This document shows, in pieces, positions 60,183 through 64,000 of a stretch of DNA of 64,000 nucleotides. This DNA comes from Breviolum minutum Mf 1.05b.01. Taxonomy: Eukaryota > Sar > Dinophyceae > Suessiales > Symbiodiniaceae. Position 1 is the first letter of the stretch. Every line of letters starts with the position of its first letter. A program made the position numbers and the translations under genes. The notes under the pieces were generated by a model. That model did not search any database. It was not told the DNA's origin and worked only from the letters and a program-made list of their open reading frames with translations. Location of the stretch: the NCBI GenBank assembly GCA_000507305.1, contig DF239423.1:62829-126828 (forward strand), given 5' to 3'.

Positions 60183-61269
60183 AGGACAGGGTTCTTTGAA
60201 GGACAGACATAGCATGGAATATCCGACAACTTGTATCAACTTGTAATATGATAATTATGCAATTTGCAGAATTGCATTTTTAAAACATGTACCATGTGAG
60301 AAGCTGGAATTTAGGAGCTTTTGTAAGATTTGACAGCATGCTCTGAGTCACTTGAGTACAGTTGGATGGCATTTCTTGTTATGGGCCTTAGTCAAATGAT
60401 ATCACCCAACTGGTACCATGGCGCAAGGCCACAGGTGGTGAGTGGAGGCACTAAGATTATCACCACAGAACCTTGGGAGGAGAATATATGCTTGAGATTC
60501 TTCGACGTGGGAACGTTGGAAAAAAACACAGAACATACCTTTCCAAACACGAATGAGCAGAGATAAGTAAAAAGATCATTTTGAACTTGGAACCCATGAA
60601 GCCCTTCTATATAAAGACCTTAAATTTTTGCCAGGTTTCACTACCCAAGGCGTTGATTTAATGGTACATTGAAAGTGGGAAAGTCAGGTTATAGGGTTGT
60701 TGGAGTCGCCAGCGATACCTTTGACACACTTTTTGCCAATCAATAAAGACACACTGTATGCATCAGATTGCATTGGTGGATGTTGGTATTGTATCAACAT
60801 GTACTGTATCAACTTATGGTTTCTACTTTTTATATTGAAGAAATGGTCACATGCCGTTTGCTTGAAGTTTTGAGACTTCTGAATCTGACTATACTATGAC
60901 ACGTACGAAAAGCTCACTTGAACTATTGAAGGTTCCTTCTGTCTATATTAGATACCACCAGCAAAGCCATAAAGCCTTTATTTTGAAAATATATCAACTA
61001 CTGGAATCGCCTGCAGAATACAAAATTCATGAAACATATCCGCTGCAGAAATGATTCGCGGGACCGATGTGCGTAGGAGATCACCACTTTTGCCTTGGAT
61101 TTGGGAGAGGCATCTGAAGCAGCACCGCTGTAGAAGGGGTGACACGAGCATTTTTGTTATTTTTAGCCTCATGTTTTCATGAGAGACAAGTATGCAAACC
61201 CATGCATCTGATTTAGATCAGCTGGAAAGCCGTTTGAGAATTTATTGAAAACCAAAACCAGTCCAAAAC

Positions 61270-61398
61270 CAAAATTGATTCTGGCCAAGTTGAAGTGTCA
61301 TTTTCCTGCGCTTCGGGTGCAGTTGGCTCAAAAAAGCAACCGGGGCTGCTGGGTGCCCCGGGGTTTCCGCCGGAAAAGGCTCATCCGGTCTGCCTAAG
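61270..61398 (+). CDS. Candidate exon
   Basis: Reads SGQVEVSFSCASGAVGSKKQ PGLLGAPGFPPEKAHPVC before a GTGCAG donor. GC-rich against its flanks. It may be the end part of an unresolved gene between the gap and 61780. Confidence 0.35.
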
Positions 61399-61779
61399 GT
61401 GCAGCACGCTGAATTTCATCCACACTAAAGAGCTTGAATGAACATGAATGCTCACGTTTGTTTGAGAAGTGGTTTCGGACATTTGGCTGATGTTCTGATG
61501 TTGGCTGATGTTATGATTTCTTCATGATTTCACTGCATATTCCAAAGTATTAGTTTGGCTTTTTCCACAATGAGGATGTGAAGGAACATCAAACGAACAT
61601 GGAATATTAATTATTAATGAATGGATATCCCTATGTACAAGTATTTTATATCATTTTAGATCCCCTCCTCAGGCCAGATGTGTTGAACCATTTCTTACGA
61701 AACTGATCCCTAACAATGAATGACTCCCCCCAGCAGACCTTCAAGTTGCTAGGCAGACCCCGGCAGTACCTAGCAAATC

Positions 61780-63708
61780 ATGGTGGCTATTAGCATCATC
61801 ACCATCAGCAAGGAGTGGTCATCAGTCAATGATGTCCAAAAGGTTGGAGATGGCTGTCAAACCTTGACACTGGATACGTTGTATCATCGAAATGTATCCA
61901 TTACCAAGTATTCACGAATGTTGGTGTTGCTGGTAATTGAAATGAAGCTTGTATGCTCGTGTTTGCTCGTTTTTGTTACTAATGTTTTGACTCAACTCAA
62001 CGATCCATTATTTTTTTTTGGTTGGCACATCTCAGCCCTTCATGGATAGGAGCTGATGTTAGCCTGTCGTCAGCTGGGGCATGTGGTTTCAGAAGCCTTA
62101 GCAGCTGTGGTGGCAGCAACTGTGGTGAGTGCTACAGGTGGGGGTATCGATTGTTGTTTCATGGTTTCTGGGACAATTTTCACAGACGCAGCCCCCGCAG
62201 GTGGTTTCTTTTCTGAGAAGCCCATTGATGAGAATGCCACCAAGCTGCAAATTCATATTACCAGTTTGGTTCAACGAACAGCTACAGTTGGTTGGAATGA
62301 TTGTATGCTTGTAGATGTATTGATACGCTATTGTTTTGTTGGTCAATTGAAAATGTGTTTCCTAACCTTTGCTCTGTGGTAACATGCTGCTGACAACTCC
62401 GGTCTGGCCAAGGATGCCAAGACAGTGGTGGAAGAAGCGGCCAAAAAGATTCTCTCAAAGGAGACCGTTCACATCTGCCAAACACTTCACATCAGAAAGG
62501 AATTGATCTTAATTGATGATTTACAATGAACAAAGACTAGGTGGTGGTTTCAATCATTTTTATTTTTTCCCCTAAAAAGACGATCCAATTTGAATATTTT
62601 TCAGATGGGTTGAAACCACCAACTAGGCAAAGCAGATCATCCATTCAGCCAGGAGAGACCTGGCATCTCCGCGCTGCGGCTGCAGGTGTGAATCTGCATA
62701 TTAGATATTTAGATGCTTAAAAAACTCTGCAAAGCTGGTAACACTTCACAAAATGCTTCAAATTGTGAATTTGGAGGCCTGAAACAAAAATAATCATCGT
62801 TCTAGTGAGAGAGAGGGAGGTTTCTGAGTCTAATTTTGGTTTTGCTTCATTGGGGAACTCACAAATTCTGCAACCCTTCAAGAAAGGTTTGTATATAAAC
62901 AGATTTTCCCATATGATGAAAACCTATAACAACACCCTCAATAGACTTATTGTTCCCATAGGTTTGGCAGCCTACCTTCCCAGAACAGGTGATGCCACCT
63001 TGAGTTCCATAGACCTGCCATCATGACCAGTCCCAGGCTGACTATGAGGTGGCCTTCCATGACCTGGAGAAGGTGTGATGATGATTGATGATTAGCTTGC
63101 AGTTTTTGGGGGGTCGATTTGGTGCCATTGTTTTTGATGGTTTTGTTGTTGTTGTTGTTGCTGGTGGTGGTGGTGGAGTTTTTTTTTGTTTTGTCTTTTT
63201 TCGGGCAGGTGCCGAAGCACTGCCCCCAAACGGCAAAATTGGACAAACTTGCCACGGCCTTGACGGCCTTTGCCAGGCAAACCAAAAGCACCTCTCCGAA
63301 GCTAAGGTGTGCGCAATTTTTATCCTTGGTGACTGAGGATGAGTCTGGAATTTGTGATATGATCTTTTTTGTTCCTGGAAAATTCATGGATTTGTGAAGA
63401 TCAAAGGAAGGTCAAAGGTTGTAGATTCGATGTGTATCGCACCACTCCTATCTTTTTGTCGTTTTTGATGGGCCATCAACAGCTTGGGGAGGACCCCGTC
63501 TCCCTTACAACTTGGTTTATAGATTTGGATACTTCCGTTGTGGGGTGACTGGGTGAACAAAATCATAACACATCGGTGGTACAATGTGGTACAGTTTAAT
63601 GAAAAACTGTCGGCAGAGGCAGCAGAAGAGAAGACTCTCGCGTGGATTTCAAAGTTCACAGCCAAATTTGACGAGGAAAATTGCAATGTTGGCTGGGCCA
63701 GACCATGA
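61780..63708 (+). CDS. Small unknown protein, 165 aa, 9 exons
   Basis: Exons 61780-61842 (ATG; MVAISIITISKEWSSVNDVQ), 62074-62137 (LGHVVSEALAAVVAATVVSA), 62201-62235 (GFFSEKPIDEN; GC donor), 62413-62460 (DAKTVVEEAAKKILSK; GA donor), 62652-62684 (ERPGISALRLQ), 62962-62988 (VWQPTFPEQ), 63037-63072 (ADYEVAFHDLEK), 63209-63310 (KLDKLATALTAFARQTKSTS) and 63619-63708 (KTLAWISKFTAKFDEENCNV then GWARP and TGA). The sum, 498 nt, is in frame throughout. Residues 22-40 are Ala/Val-rich and could be a membrane or amphipathic helix; the rest looks helical and charged. No family recognised. The 191-bp intron 62461-62651 is half MITE. Confidence 0.65.
62537..62626. mobile_element. MITE family A copy 4
   Basis: A 90-bp element, CTAGGTGGTGGTTTCAATCA to GGGTTGAAACCACCAACTAG. 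Terminal inverted repeat CTAGnTGGTGGTTTCAA. Confidence 0.85.
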
Positions 63709-64000
63709 ACGTTTCATGAAACACTGTTTATAGTTCAGATCTTTTGAATCAATAGTGCAGCTACCATCAAGAAGGCGAAGCACGTGTCAATTATTTGATA
63801 TTCTTTGCGCTCTAAGTTTTGGGTGACTAACCAAACATTGAATAGGGAGCCAACTTGCAAGTAGTATTGCTCTGACTATTTTTGGACATTTCAATGCCTG
63901 AACAAATTGTCACCCTGAGCATTGTTCCTATCAGCTTCCAAGAATTTGGTTGTAAATTAAAGCTGCTTCACAGGTAAATCATGAGTGCTCCAGTACATCT

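Noticed and set aside
1..64000. tRNA, rRNA, CRISPR or bacterial-type operon features
   Set aside because: No cloverleaf, rRNA-like block, spaced repeats or ribosome-binding sites were seen; the sequence is eukaryotic.
1..64000. Dinoflagellate spliced-leader relics
   Set aside because: I looked for the TTTTGGCTCAAG core upstream of gene starts and found no convincing copy.

Overview
This window looks like nuclear DNA of a dinoflagellate. The evidence is gene structure. Many short exons can be chained in one phase-consistent frame only if introns may start with GT, GC or GA and end in AG, nearly always followed by a G (AG|G). This donor/acceptor mix is known from dinoflagellate genes. All genes I can support read on the + strand, as in dinoflagellate unidirectional clusters. 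One gene encodes a flagellar central-pair (HYDIN-like) protein, and introns are filled with short inverted-repeat elements. Genus cannot be fixed from sequence alone; the repeat style recalls Suessiales (Symbiodiniaceae and relatives), which is only an impression.

Layout: about 1-28,200 is one very large multi-exon gene, partial at the 5' end, with HYDIN/ASH-type signatures. Inside its 6.8 kb intron 5912-12682, on the same strand, sits a complete 11-exon actin-family gene (6278-11163). Another intron of the host (15012-17681) holds a ~2 kb fold-back element built of 51-bp repeats and an assembly gap. An exon at 28591-28698 may belong to the host or to the next gene. A three-exon gene for a 324-aa membrane-anchored protein lies at 31571-32912. 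A poorly resolved gene with an 18-nt microexon lies at about 35649-36720. A 13-exon amidohydrolase-2 family gene (TIM-barrel metal hydrolase) lies at 37784-43057. An unknown 7-exon gene follows at 43963-48984. Then comes a nearly intronless ~700-codon gene of unknown function at 49492-51738, interrupted by a perfect 36-bp palindrome. Next are an unknown gene with a long Pro/Glu/Ser linker (52014-57803), a triplet-repeat fold-back around the second gap (about 58124-59450), and a small gene of 165 aa (61780-63708).

Between and inside these genes are at least eight families of 70-230 bp terminal-inverted-repeat (MITE-like) elements, almost all in introns. One family has 11 copies and another has 4. 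There are also a complex satellite at about 23669-24514 and many GAT/ATC triplet arrays. Two related loci (38943-39122 and 47468-47750) show a filled and an empty site for one family, which is direct evidence of past transposition.

Functionally the genes do not form a pathway: a flagellar structural protein, an actin, a hydrolase and several lineage-specific unknowns. I found no rRNA, tRNA or CRISPR array and no spliced-leader relic. Exon borders were set by hand from phase and family similarity, without alignment or transcript data.
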